From: Mycolicibacter minnesotensis
Lineage (GTDB): Bacteria; Actinomycetota; Actinomycetes; Mycobacteriales; Mycobacteriaceae
DNA: 64,000 nt
Reading direction: 5' to 3'
Assembly: GCF_010731755.1 (NCBI RefSeq)
Contig: NZ_AP022589.1
Location: 1,054,001-1,118,000, forward strand
Part shown: positions 19,301-28,094 of the stretch, in pieces
How the letters are laid out: the number at the start of each line of letters is the position of its first letter
Position numbering within the stretch: the stretch's first letter is position 1
Notes under the pieces: model-generated
Told to the model about the DNA's origin: nothing
Seen by the model: the letters and a program-made list of their open reading frames with translations, nothing else
The model's database searches: none
Position numbers and translations under genes: made by a program

Positions 19301-20950
19301 GTGGCTCCCCTGACCCAGTTCACCGTGCCCGAAGTCACCGACGCGGTAGCCGCAGAGATCCCCGAACGCGACATGATCGTCCAGGGAGATCGGCGCTACA
19401 CCTATGCCGAGATCGTCGAACGTTCCAACCGGCTGGCTTCCTACCTGCATTCGCGCGGCCTGGGCTGTCACACTCTGCGGTCGGAGCTTGAGCCGCATCA
19501 GAGCGGCCAAGACCTGCTCGGCATCTACGCCTACAACGGCCACGAGTTCGTCGAGACTCTGCTGGGCAGCTTCCGGGCACGAGTGGCCCCGTTCAACGTC
19601 AACTACCGCTACGTCCGCAACGAATTGGCTTACCTGCTGGCTGATTCCGGCGCGACCGCGCTGGTGTATCACGCCGCGTTCGCCCCCACGCTGGCTGAGG
19701 TGCTCCCCGACCTTCCCGCGTTGAAAGTGCTGATTCAGATCGCCGACGACTCCGGCAACGCCCTGCTGGAGGGCGCGGTCGACTACGAGACGGCGCTCGC
19801 GGACAGCTCTCCGCAGCCCCCGCCGGTACAGCCCTGCGCCGACGACCTCTACGTGCTCTACACCGGGGGCACCACCGGCATGCCCAAGGGAGTGCTGTGG
19901 CGTCAGCACGACATCTTCATGGGATCGTTCGGCGGCCGCAACCTCATCACGGCCGAAGAGGTCAGCTCCCTCGATGACATCGTGGGTCCGGTCAGGCAGA
20001 ACCCGGGCGTCAAGCTCATGATCCTGCCTCCACTGATCCACGGCGCCGCGCAGTGGGCGGTGATGACCGCGATCAACACCGGCCAGACCTTGGTCTTCCC
20101 TTCAGTTGTCGATCATTTCGACGCCGACGACGTCGTACGGACCATCGAACGCGAGAAGGTGCTCTCGGTCACCGTGGTAGGCGATGCGATGGCCCGCCCG
20201 CTGCTCGACGCCATCCGCAAAGGCAACGCAGATGTGTCGTCGCTGATGGTGGTCGCCAACGGTGGGGCCCTGCTGACGCCCTATGTGAAACAGCAGATCG
20301 TCGAGACGCTGCCCGGTGCCATGGTGATCGACGGGGTCGGGTCGTCGGAGACCGGCGCACAGATGCGTCACATGTCGACTTCGGGTGCGGTGTCGACGGG
20401 AACCTTCGCCGGCGGACCGGACACCTGCGTGGTGGCCGAAGATCTCGGCGCCGTACTCGAGCCCGGCCACGAGGGACTGGGTTGGCTCGGCCAGCGCGGC
20501 TATGTCCCGTTGGGCTACAAGGGCGATGCCGTCAAGACCGCCGCCACGTTCCCGGTGATCGCCGGGGTGCGCTACGCCGTTCCGGGCGACCGGGCCCGGC
20601 ACCTGGACAGCGGGTCCATCGAGCTGCTCGGCCGGGATTCGGTGACGATCAACTCGGGCGGGGAGAAGATCTTCGCCGAGGAGGTGGAGACGGCGATCGC
20701 CTCACATCCGGCCGTCGTCGATGTGGTGGTCGCGGGCCGGGCCAGTGACCGTTGGGGGCAGGAGGTCGTGGCGGTTGTCGCATTGGCCGAGGGCGCATCT
20801 GCCACCGACGCCGAACTGATCGCCCACGCCGGCGGATCACTGGCCAGATACAAGTTGCCCAAGGCGATCGTGTTCCGATCGACGATCGTGCGAAGCCCAG
20901 CAGGCAAGGCCGACTACCGCTGGGCACGCGAACAGGCCGAACAGGGATAA
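19301..20950 (+). CDS. Acyl-CoA synthetase (FadD family)
   Basis: ANL-superfamily ligase activating a carboxylic acid through an acyl-AMP, 549 residues. YTGGTTGMPKG is the AMP/phosphate loop, GVGSSETGAQM the A5 region, and SPAGKADYRW near the C-terminus carries the catalytic Lys. The frame opens at 19190, inside mftR, but AGGAG precedes the GTG at 19301 and the homologous sequence begins there. Its stop lies 13 bp from that of the convergent acyl-CoA dehydrogenase. Chain length and substrate cannot be read from the sequence; the fadD number is not assigned. Confidence 0.92.
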   Translation: MAPLTQFTVPEVTDAVAAEIPERDMIVQGDRRYTYAEIVERSNRLASYLHSRGLGCHTLRSELEPHQSGQDLLGIYAYNGHEFVETLLGSFRARVAPFNVNYRYVRNELAYLLADSGATALVYHAAFAPTLAEVLPDLPALKVLIQIADDSGNALLEGAVDYETALADSSPQPPPVQPCADDLYVLYTGGTTGMPKGVLWRQHDIFMGSFGGRNLITAEEVSSLDDIVGPVRQNPGVKLMILPPLIHGAAQWAVMTAINTGQTLVFPSVVDHFDADDVVRTIEREKVLSVTVVGDAMARPLLDAIRKGNADVSSLMVVANGGALLTPYVKQQIVETLPGAMVIDGVGSSETGAQMRHMSTSGAVSTGTFAGGPDTCVVAEDLGAVLEPGHEGLGWLGQRGYVPLGYKGDAVKTAATFPVIAGVRYAVPGDRARHLDSGSIELLGRDSVTINSGGEKIFAEEVETAIASHPAVVDVVVAGRASDRWGQEVVAVVALAEGASATDAELIAHAGGSLARYKLPKAIVFRSTIVRSPAGKADYRWAREQAEQG

Positions 20951-20963
20951 GTCCCGCCCCGGC

Positions 20964-23183
20964 TTATTTGCGTGGTAGGCCGAGAATCATCTGCGCGATA
21001 ATGTTCAGCTGAATCTCTTTGGTACCGCCGCCAATCAGCTCAGCCGGCGAAAGCAGGTAGGGCTCGACTACGGCCGGTTCCGAGTTGGCGACCATGGCCA
21101 GCCGACCAACTGTGGCCAACGTCGCCTGGAACGTGCGCCGCAGCAGGACGTTCATCGCCACCTTGGCGATGCTCGACGACGCGCCGAACCCCTGGCCGTC
21201 CAGCAGTCGGATGGTCTCTCGCACCCCGAGAGCCCTGATCGCGTTGGCATAGGCATCCAGCTCACCCAGCGCGCGCATCGCGTCCCCGCGCCCGGAGCCC
21301 GGCGCCGCAGCCAGGGCGCGCAGCGCCACCGCCCTGTCGTTCTCGACGTATGCGCTGATAGCAGTACGTTCTTGCGCCATCGTTGCGATCGCCAGCTGCC
21401 ACCCCTCGGTGGGCTCGCCCAGCAGCATCTCATCGGGGACAAAGACATTGGTGAGAAACACTTCGTTGAATTCGGCGGACCCGGTGGCCTGAACGATCGG
21501 CTGAACTTCGATCCCGTCAGAACGCATGTCCACGATGAAGTAGCCGATGCCACGGTGCTTGGCCGCAGTGGGATCGGTACGGGCAAGCAAGGCACCGTAA
21601 TCCGCGCGTTGGGCGCACGAGGTCCAGATCTTGTGGCCGTTGATGCGCCACCCGCCGTCGACCTTGACCGCCCGGGTGGTCAACGAGGCCAGATCCGACC
21701 CGGCACCGGGCTCGGAGAACAGCTGACACCAGGCCAGTTCGCCGCGCTGCGTCGGGGGAATCAGCCGCTGCTGCAGCGCATCCGGAGCAGCCTGCACCAG
21801 TGACGGCAGGATCCACTCGGCGATGCCCAACGAGGGCCGGACCAGGTCCGGCCGGTTCGCAAACTCCTCGATGATGATCAACTGTTGCAGCGGCGAGGCA
21901 TTGAGCCCCCACGGCACCGGCCACTGCGGCGCGATCAACCCGGCTTCGGCGATCAGCGTCCGTTGAGGACCCGTCTGGAAGTGCGCGTCATCACCTTGTC
22001 GCCCCGGGCCGTCGTTCGACAGTGCTGCGGCGGCGTCGAGGGTGGCCACAACGTCCGCCCGGAACTCGGCTTCGGCGCCGCCGAGATCAACGGTGAAGTC
22101 CCGTTGCCCGGCGGCCGCCAGCTCGCCCAGTCGACGAGCCCAGTCGGTGGCGGGTCCGATAGATGCGGCAATGCTGGTGGCGCGGCGCCAGTACAGATGC
22201 AGATCGTGCTCCCAGGTGAACCCAATGGCACCGAACATCGTCAGGGTGTCGAAAACAGTGTCCGGGCAGGGTGTTATCGCCACCAAAGCCGCTGTGGCGG
22301 CGGCCATCCGATGCTGTTCCACGGTGTCGGTGACGGCGCGAAGCGCGTCCCAGGCCGCCGCGCAGGCCAATTCTGCGTTGACCAACAACATGGCCGCCTG
22401 ATGCTGCAGCGCCTGGAAGGTGCCGATCGGCACGCCAAACTGTTCCCGGGTGCGCAGATGCGCGGTGGCGGCCTCGACGCACCAGGTGGCGATCCCTGCG
22501 CACACCGCCGCGGCGAGACCCACGGCGAGGTAGTCCGCGCGTTCGATGTCGATCCCGGCCAGGACAGCACCAGAACCGGCCGGGTAGTCGTCCAATGTGA
22601 GGGTGGCCAAGTCGGTGAGTAGGTCGGTACCGGCCACCGGCTGGATCGTCACCCGGGAGGTGTCAACCACTGCCCAGAGTTCGGTGCCGTCATCACAACC
22701 GGCACAGATCAGCGCAAGAGTTGCCGAACGGGCGCCCGAGATCACCTCGGAGACACCACTTATCGACCAATGATCATCGACCCGCCGCGCGGTGAAACTC
22801 GACTGGCCGGCGAGCACGACAGCCGCGGGCGCACCGGCGGCGAGGGCGCCTAGATACCCCGCCCGAGCGGGCGAGGCGTCTGCCAGGAGCCCGACCGCGC
22901 CCGCGGTCACCGTCGACAGCAGCGGCCCCGGCAGAGATACCGTGCCAGCGGCCTCCAAAATGGCAGCCACATCGAGCAGGCCACCGCCGTGCCCACCATC
23001 GGATTCAGGAAGGTGTACGGCATGAAAGCCGTTAGCCACCAGTTCTGCCCACCAGGCCGGTAGGTGCCCTTCCGCGAGCGCGTCGAAGGCGTTACGGGTG
23101 TCGGCCATCGGCGCATGCCGGGCAGCGAACTGTCGCAGCGATTCGCCGAGTTGTCGTTGTTCAGCGCTGAGCGTCACGCTCAC
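20964..23183 (-). CDS. Double-domain acyl-CoA dehydrogenase
   Basis: FAD-dependent dehydrogenase of 739 residues, about twice the usual 380: two acyl-CoA dehydrogenase units in tandem. The N-terminal half begins LSAEQRQLGESLRQFAARHA; the C-terminal half contains WCQLFSEPGAGSDLASLTTR, which is the FAD/substrate signature, and ends GGGTKEIQLNIIAQMILGLPRK. The first half looks diverged at the flavin motif and may be structural. Such fusions are known in mycobacteria (FadE6, FadE34 types). AAGGAG lies five bases before the GTG start. It is downstream of the aldehyde dehydrogenase by 45 bp, probably one transcript. Confidence 0.92.
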   Translation of the reverse strand: MSVTLSAEQRQLGESLRQFAARHAPMADTRNAFDALAEGHLPAWWAELVANGFHAVHLPESDGGHGGGLLDVAAILEAAGTVSLPGPLLSTVTAGAVGLLADASPARAGYLGALAAGAPAAVVLAGQSSFTARRVDDHWSISGVSEVISGARSATLALICAGCDDGTELWAVVDTSRVTIQPVAGTDLLTDLATLTLDDYPAGSGAVLAGIDIERADYLAVGLAAAVCAGIATWCVEAATAHLRTREQFGVPIGTFQALQHQAAMLLVNAELACAAAWDALRAVTDTVEQHRMAAATAALVAITPCPDTVFDTLTMFGAIGFTWEHDLHLYWRRATSIAASIGPATDWARRLGELAAAGQRDFTVDLGGAEAEFRADVVATLDAAAALSNDGPGRQGDDAHFQTGPQRTLIAEAGLIAPQWPVPWGLNASPLQQLIIIEEFANRPDLVRPSLGIAEWILPSLVQAAPDALQQRLIPPTQRGELAWCQLFSEPGAGSDLASLTTRAVKVDGGWRINGHKIWTSCAQRADYGALLARTDPTAAKHRGIGYFIVDMRSDGIEVQPIVQATGSAEFNEVFLTNVFVPDEMLLGEPTEGWQLAIATMAQERTAISAYVENDRAVALRALAAAPGSGRGDAMRALGELDAYANAIRALGVRETIRLLDGQGFGASSSIAKVAMNVLLRRTFQATLATVGRLAMVANSEPAVVEPYLLSPAELIGGGTKEIQLNIIAQMILGLPRK

Positions 23184-23228
23184 GAGCTCTCCTTGGGTTC
23201 GCTGGTGGCGATCGGCCGGTGGGGTCGC

Positions 23229-24662
23229 CTAGCCGCCGACATCAGCCCCGTAGCCCAGAGTGCTCTTGATCTCCAGGTATTCGTGGAATCCCGCGTCGCT
23301 CCACTCCCGGCCATTGCCGCTGCGCTTGTAGCCGCCAAACGGTGCGTTGATGTCGAAGGCGTGGTTGATCGCCACCCAGCCGGCCCGGATCCGGCGGGCC
23401 ACCGCACGAGCGGCAGTGACGTCGGAACCCGAGACGTAACCGGCCAGACCGTATTCGGTGTCATTGGCGATCTCAACAGCCTGGTCAAGGTCGTCATAGC
23501 CCAGGATGCACAACACCGGGCCGAAGATCTCCTCGCGCGCGATGGTCATCTCGTTGGTTACGCGCGCGAAGACCGTCGGACGCACGAAATAGCCGGTGTC
23601 CAGCCCGGCCGGCCGGCCGGGGCCTCCGGCGGCGACGGTCGCACCCTCGGCGATGCCGGCATCGATCAGCGCCTGGACCTTGGTGAATTGCGCCTTGGAG
23701 GCGACCGGACCGATCGCCGTCGCCTCGGCGGGATCGCCGACATGCACCTGTTCAGCGGCCGCTCGCGCAATCACGATGGCTTCGTCCATCCGCGAGTTGG
23801 GCACCAGCATCCGTGACGGCGCATTGCAGCTCTGCCCGGAGTTGAGCATCATCGACCGCACCCCGGCGGTGACGCTGTCGACGAATGTCTCATCGTCGAG
23901 CACGACGTTGGGGCTCTTGCCGCCCAGCTCCTGGGTGACGCGCTTCACCGTCGGAGCGGCGTTCTCGGCTACCGCGATTCCGGCCCGCGTGGAGCCGGTG
24001 AACGACACCATGTCGACATCCGGGTGCCGCGACAGCGCCTCCCCCACCCCCGGACCGTCGCCGTTGATCATGTTGTAGACGCCGGCCGGAACCCCAGCGG
24101 CAGCCATGATCTCGGTGAAGACATACGCCGAGAACGGCGCGATCTCAGAGGGTTTGAGCACCATGGTGCAGCCCGTCGCCAAGGCCGGATAGACCTTGAC
24201 CGCAATCTGGTTCAGCGGCCAATTCCACGGGGTGATCAGACCGCAGACCCCGATGGGTTCACGCTCCACCATGGTTTCGCCACGCCGCTCGGTGAATGCG
24301 AAGTTCTTCAGCGCCTCGATCGCCGTGGCGAGGTGACCGGCACCGAGGTCGACCTGCAGTCCGGCGGCCAGGGCCGGCGGCGCACCCATCTCCTCGTTCA
24401 CCGCATCGGCCAGGTCGCTCCTGCGACGCTGATACTCGGCCTGGATCGCCCGCAGCAGATCCAGGCGTTCGCCGCGGCCACTCTGCGACCATCCGGCGAA
24501 CGCCCGCTGGGCGGCGGCAACCGCTTGATCGACGTCGGCGGCCGACCCCAGTGCGATCTGCCCGCAGACCTCTTCGGTGGCGGGATTCTCTACGTCGAGA
24601 GTCTTCAACTCGACCGGTTCCACCCATCTGCCGTCGATATAGAACTGGGTGTACTGGCGCAT
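23229..24662 (-). CDS. Aldehyde dehydrogenase (NAD(P)-dependent)
   Basis: ALDH-superfamily enzyme, 477 residues from the ATG at 24662. QELGGKSPNVVLDD carries the general-base Glu and NSGQSCNAPSRM the nucleophile Cys. The frame is open to 24848, but GGAG sits six bases before 24662 and the ALDH fold (QYTQFYIDGRWVEP) begins there. It is the first gene of a two-gene unit with the acyl-CoA dehydrogenase, and divergent from a TetR regulator. Aldehyde substrate unknown. Confidence 0.93.
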   Translation of the reverse strand: MRQYTQFYIDGRWVEPVELKTLDVENPATEEVCGQIALGSAADVDQAVAAAQRAFAGWSQSGRGERLDLLRAIQAEYQRRRSDLADAVNEEMGAPPALAAGLQVDLGAGHLATAIEALKNFAFTERRGETMVEREPIGVCGLITPWNWPLNQIAVKVYPALATGCTMVLKPSEIAPFSAYVFTEIMAAAGVPAGVYNMINGDGPGVGEALSRHPDVDMVSFTGSTRAGIAVAENAAPTVKRVTQELGGKSPNVVLDDETFVDSVTAGVRSMMLNSGQSCNAPSRMLVPNSRMDEAIVIARAAAEQVHVGDPAEATAIGPVASKAQFTKVQALIDAGIAEGATVAAGGPGRPAGLDTGYFVRPTVFARVTNEMTIAREEIFGPVLCILGYDDLDQAVEIANDTEYGLAGYVSGSDVTAARAVARRIRAGWVAINHAFDINAPFGGYKRSGNGREWSDAGFHEYLEIKSTLGYGADVGG

Positions 24663-24835
24663 CACAACACTCCTTCGACCGGGAAAGCCACCTCGGAGGT
24701 CCCGGAGGGTCCGCCTATCAACGAGGTCAGCACGTTTTTGACCGTAGCGTGCGTCACACAGAGCCCACGAAGCCGCCCACGCCATAACGCCCCGCGGCCT
24801 GGGACCGAGCCAGCCCCGGCACGCGCGACCCACCG

Positions 24836-24852
24836 CCCCTTGATTCAAGGGG
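24836..24852. promoter_or_regulatory. Perfect palindrome in the ald/TetR divergent gap
   Basis: CCCCTTGA-T-TCAAGGGG, eight-base arms around a single T, in the 291-bp gap between the aldehyde dehydrogenase and the TetR gene. The form and position suit an operator for the TetR protein. The rest of the gap shows no coding frame. Confidence 0.5.
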
Positions 24853-24953
24853 TGTCCGCAGGCCGGAGACCCGCTGCGTCATGATGGAGATTCACTTCGC
24901 GTTGGGAAGCCGACTATATGCGTCGTCAGAATTGCGTCCGAGGAGAACATGAC

Positions 24954-25538
24954 GTGCCGCACCCTCAACGCCCGTCTCGCTGGTCGGGGGTCCCGCTCGC
25001 AGAACGTCAGGCTCTGCGCCGGGAGGAGTTCCTCACCGTCGGCGTGCAGCTCCTCGGCGACAAACGCGGACCCACGCTGACCGTCCGGTCGGTGTGCGGC
25101 GCGGCCGGGCTGACCGAACGCTACTTCTACGAGAGCTTCGCCGACCGGGACGAATTCGTGCGCGCGGTATACGACGATGTGTGCACGCGGGCGTTGACGA
25201 CTCTGTTGTCGGCCAGTGGGCCCCGAGAAGCCGTCGAGCGGTTCGTGTCCATGATGGTCGACGATCCAGCGCGCGGCCGGGTGTTGCTGCTCGCCCCCGA
25301 GAGTGAGCCGATCCTGTATCGCGCGGGCGCCAGATGGATCCCCGACTTCATCGTGATGTTGCAGCGCACCCTGACCCGGATAGGCGATCCGGCGGTCCAG
25401 CAGATGGTGGCTACCGGACTGATCGGCGCCCTGACCGCCCTGTTCACCGCCCACCTGAACGGCCAGCTCCAGGCCAGCCGCGAGACGTTCATCGACTTCT
25501 GCGTCGACATGCTGCTCAGTGCACGAGCCGGACCATAG
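24954..25538 (+). CDS. TetR-family transcriptional regulator
   Basis: 194 residues from the GTG at 24954, which has GAGGAG about eight bases upstream; an in-frame ATG at 24918 would add 12 residues. The HTH is PTLTVRSVCGAAGLTERYFYESFADRDEF. The C-terminal domain is helical and of unknown ligand. It is divergent from the ald/acyl-CoA dehydrogenase unit and 111 bp upstream of desA1 on the same strand, so it may control either or both. It should not be taken as MadR, the known desA regulator, without comparison. Confidence 0.88.
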   Translation: MPHPQRPSRWSGVPLAERQALRREEFLTVGVQLLGDKRGPTLTVRSVCGAAGLTERYFYESFADRDEFVRAVYDDVCTRALTTLLSASGPREAVERFVSMMVDDPARGRVLLLAPESEPILYRAGARWIPDFIVMLQRTLTRIGDPAVQQMVATGLIGALTALFTAHLNGQLQASRETFIDFCVDMLLSARAGP

Positions 25539-25597
25539 CGCCAGGGACACCCAAGCACCGCCCAAACACGCACGCCGAAAACTTGATGCTACCGACA

Positions 25598-25635
25598 GAC
25601 ACAGATATATTGCCTGCAACTAGTCGACACAGATA
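25598..25635 (+). repeat. Direct repeat in the desA1 promoter region
   Basis: GACACAGATA occurs exactly at 25598-25607 and 25626-25635, 28 bp apart, just upstream of the desA1 ribosome site (GGGGAG). It may mark a regulator-binding site. The surrounding DNA is AT-rich for this genome, consistent with a promoter. Confidence 0.4.
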
Positions 25636-25649
25636 CCTGGGGAGCTGGC

Positions 25650-26651
25650 ATGGCACGGGAATGGACTGATCTGGAGTTGCTGCACGAACTCCAGCCCGTC
25701 GTGGAGAAACTCATCGATCGACACTTCTCCATGGCCAAGGACTGGAATCCGCACGACTACATCCCCTGGTCAGAAGGCAAGAACTACTACGCGCTGGGCG
25801 GCCAGGACTGGCACCCCGAGCAGTCCAAGCTGTCCGAGGTCGCCAGGACGGCCATGGTGCAGAACCTGCTGACCGAGGACAACCTGCCTTCCTACCACCG
25901 CGAGATCGCGATGAATTTCACGATGGACGCGCCCTGGGGCACCTGGGTCAACCGCTGGACGGCCGAGGAGAACCGTCACGGTATCGCGCTGCGCGACTAC
26001 CTGGTGGTCACGCGCAACTGCGACCCCATCGAGCTGGAGACGTTGCGGATGGAGACCGTCAACCGCGGCTTCAGCCCGGGCCAGAACCAACAGGTCCAAG
26101 ACGACCTGTTCGCCAAGAGCCTGTTCGACTCGGTCATCTATGTCAGCTTCCAGGAGCTGGCAACGCGGATCTCACACCGCAACACCGGCCAGGCCTGCAA
26201 CGACCCCATCGCCGACCAGCTGCTGGCGCGGATCTCGCACGACGAGAACCTGCACATGATCTTCTACCGCGATGTCAGCGCCGTCGGTTTCGACATCGCG
26301 CCGGAACAGGCGATGCGCTCGCTGCACACGGTGCTGGCCAACTTCCAGATGCCCGGCTTCGTCGTGCCGGAGTTTCGCCGCAAGGCCGTGATCATCGCGG
26401 TCGGCGGGGTCTACGACCCGATGATCCACCGCGACGACGTGGTGATGCCGGTGCTGAAGAAGTGGGGCATCCTCGAGCGGAGTTTCAGCGGCGAAGCGGC
26501 CCGCTACCAGGAGGGTATCGCCAAGATCGTCGCCGAGCTGGACGAGACGTGCGAGAAGTTCGAGCTGGCCAAGCAACGCCGGCTCGAGCGAGAGGCCAAG
26601 ATGGCCGAGAAGCGCGCCGCCAAGAAGGTGTTGGAGCCATCAGCGTCGTAA
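25650..26651 (+). CDS. desA1: Acyl-ACP desaturase DesA1
   Basis: Soluble di-iron desaturase implicated in mycolic acid desaturation, 333 residues. The iron-ligand motifs are WTAEENRHG (ExxH) and ISHDENLHM (ExxH), with further Glu residues earlier in the four-helix bundle. GGGGAG lies eight bases before the ATG. The Lys/Ala-rich C-terminus (EREAKMAEKRAAKK) ends just before dus, as in the Rv0824c-Rv0823c pair of M. tuberculosis. Confidence 0.93.
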   Translation: MAREWTDLELLHELQPVVEKLIDRHFSMAKDWNPHDYIPWSEGKNYYALGGQDWHPEQSKLSEVARTAMVQNLLTEDNLPSYHREIAMNFTMDAPWGTWVNRWTAEENRHGIALRDYLVVTRNCDPIELETLRMETVNRGFSPGQNQQVQDDLFAKSLFDSVIYVSFQELATRISHRNTGQACNDPIADQLLARISHDENLHMIFYRDVSAVGFDIAPEQAMRSLHTVLANFQMPGFVVPEFRRKAVIIAVGGVYDPMIHRDDVVMPVLKKWGILERSFSGEAARYQEGIAKIVAELDETCEKFELAKQRRLEREAKMAEKRAAKKVLEPSAS

Positions 26652-26666
26652 CTGACGAGCAGCCGA

Positions 26667-26774
26667 CGCTGGGTGGTGACGGCGACCTGCCGCGCCCGGC
26701 TTCGCCGAGCTCGCAGTCGCCGCTGGGTGGTGACGGCGACCTGCCGCGCCCGGCTTCGCCGAGCTCGCAGTCGC
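26667..26774 (+). repeat. 54-bp tandem duplication before dus
   Basis: Two identical 54-bp copies at 26667-26720 and 26721-26774. The unit is a multiple of three and in the dus frame reads LGGDGDLPRPASPSSQSP twice. It lies between the desA1 stop and the first conserved dus residue. Confidence 0.9.
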
Positions 26775-26776
26775 CG

Positions 26777-27910
26777 TTGAAGATCGGGTCGATCGAACTT
26801 GCCAGCCCCGTGGTGCTGGCCCCGATGGCCGGCGTTACCAACGTCGCGTTCCGCACGCTCTGCCGCGAACTTGAACAATCCCGGGCCGGAACGGTCAGCG
26901 GGCTCTATGTCTGCGAGATGGTGACGGCACGCGCACTCGTCGAACGGCACCCCGCCACCCTGCACATGACGACGTTCGCGCCGCAGGAGTCACCGCGTTC
27001 GCTACAGCTGTATACGGTCGATCCCGACACCACCTACGCTGCGGCGAAGATGATCGCCGACGAGGGCCTCGCTGACCACATCGACATGAATTTCGGCTGC
27101 CCGGTGCCCAAGGTGACCCGTCTCGGCGGCGGGTCGGCACTGCCCTACAAGCGCCGGCTCTTCGGCAACATCGTCGCCGCAGCGGTGCGCGGCACGGCCG
27201 GCACCGACATTCCCGTGACCGTGAAATTCCGGATCGGCATCGACGACGCCACCCACACCCATCTGGACGCCGGGCGCATCGCCGAGGCCGAAGGGGCGGC
27301 GGCGGTGGCGCTGCACGCGCGGACCGCGGCTCAGCGCTACTCCGGCACCGCCGACTGGGAGCAGATCGCGGCGCTCAAAGCGCACGTCCGCTCGATTCCG
27401 GTTCTCGGCAACGGAGACATCTTCGAGGCCGGCGATGCCCTGGCGATGATGGCAGCCACCGGTTGCGACGGCGTGGTGATCGGCCGCGGCTGTCTGGGGC
27501 GCCCGTGGCTGTTCGGTGAGCTCTCGGCGGCTTTCGCGGGCCGGCCCTCCCCCACCCCACCCAGCCTGGGTGAGGTCGCCGACGTCATCCGCCGCCATGG
27601 TGAACTGCTCGCCCAACACTTCGGCGAGGACAAGGGTATGCGCGAGATTCGCAAACATGTCGCCTGGTACCTGCACGGATTCCCCGCCGGCGCCGATCTG
27701 CGCCGCACATTGGCCATGGTCACCACGCTGGCCGAACTCGACGAACTACTCAAGCAGCTGGACGGATCGATTCCCTTCCCCGCCGCCGCCACCGGTCCGC
27801 GCGGACGCCAGGGATCGCCGGCCAAGGTCACCTTGCCCGAGGGCTGGTTGGCGGACCCCGATGACTGCGCGGTACCTACCGGGGCAGACATTATGCACTC
27901 GGGTGGCTGA
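26777..27910 (+). CDS. dus: tRNA-dihydrouridine synthase
   Basis: FMN enzyme reducing uridines in tRNA D-loops. The Dus signature is VVLAPMAGVTNVAFR near the start and DMNFGCPVPKVTRLGGGSAL, whose Cys is the catalytic acid. The phosphate-binding loops GNGDI and GCDGVVIGRGCLGRPW follow. The start is unsettled: TTG at 26777 gives 377 residues, close to homologues. The next in-frame start upstream is GTG at 26549 inside desA1, which would include the 36-residue tandem repeat and a translated desA1 shadow. It sits where Rv0823c does. Confidence 0.85.
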   Translation: MKIGSIELASPVVLAPMAGVTNVAFRTLCRELEQSRAGTVSGLYVCEMVTARALVERHPATLHMTTFAPQESPRSLQLYTVDPDTTYAAAKMIADEGLADHIDMNFGCPVPKVTRLGGGSALPYKRRLFGNIVAAAVRGTAGTDIPVTVKFRIGIDDATHTHLDAGRIAEAEGAAAVALHARTAAQRYSGTADWEQIAALKAHVRSIPVLGNGDIFEAGDALAMMAATGCDGVVIGRGCLGRPWLFGELSAAFAGRPSPTPPSLGEVADVIRRHGELLAQHFGEDKGMREIRKHVAWYLHGFPAGADLRRTLAMVTTLAELDELLKQLDGSIPFPAAATGPRGRQGSPAKVTLPEGWLADPDDCAVPTGADIMHSGG

Positions 27911-28094
27911 AATGAGACTTTGTCGACATCGCGTGTCTGGAGACTTCTCAGTAGAATAAGTATCTTGTTGCCCCGGGCAGGGAGTGTCTCTGCGGGGGAT
28001 AGACGCAGGTGCGGAGACCAATGCCGATCATCCGTACCTTGCCGGCGTGCGATCGGCGCGCGTCGGTACCGAAGACTCGGAGGCCCCTGAGGAC

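Noticed and set aside
24954..25538. Calling this TetR gene MadR
   Set aside because: MadR is the known desA regulator but is encoded away from desA1 in M. tuberculosis; adjacency alone does not establish identity.
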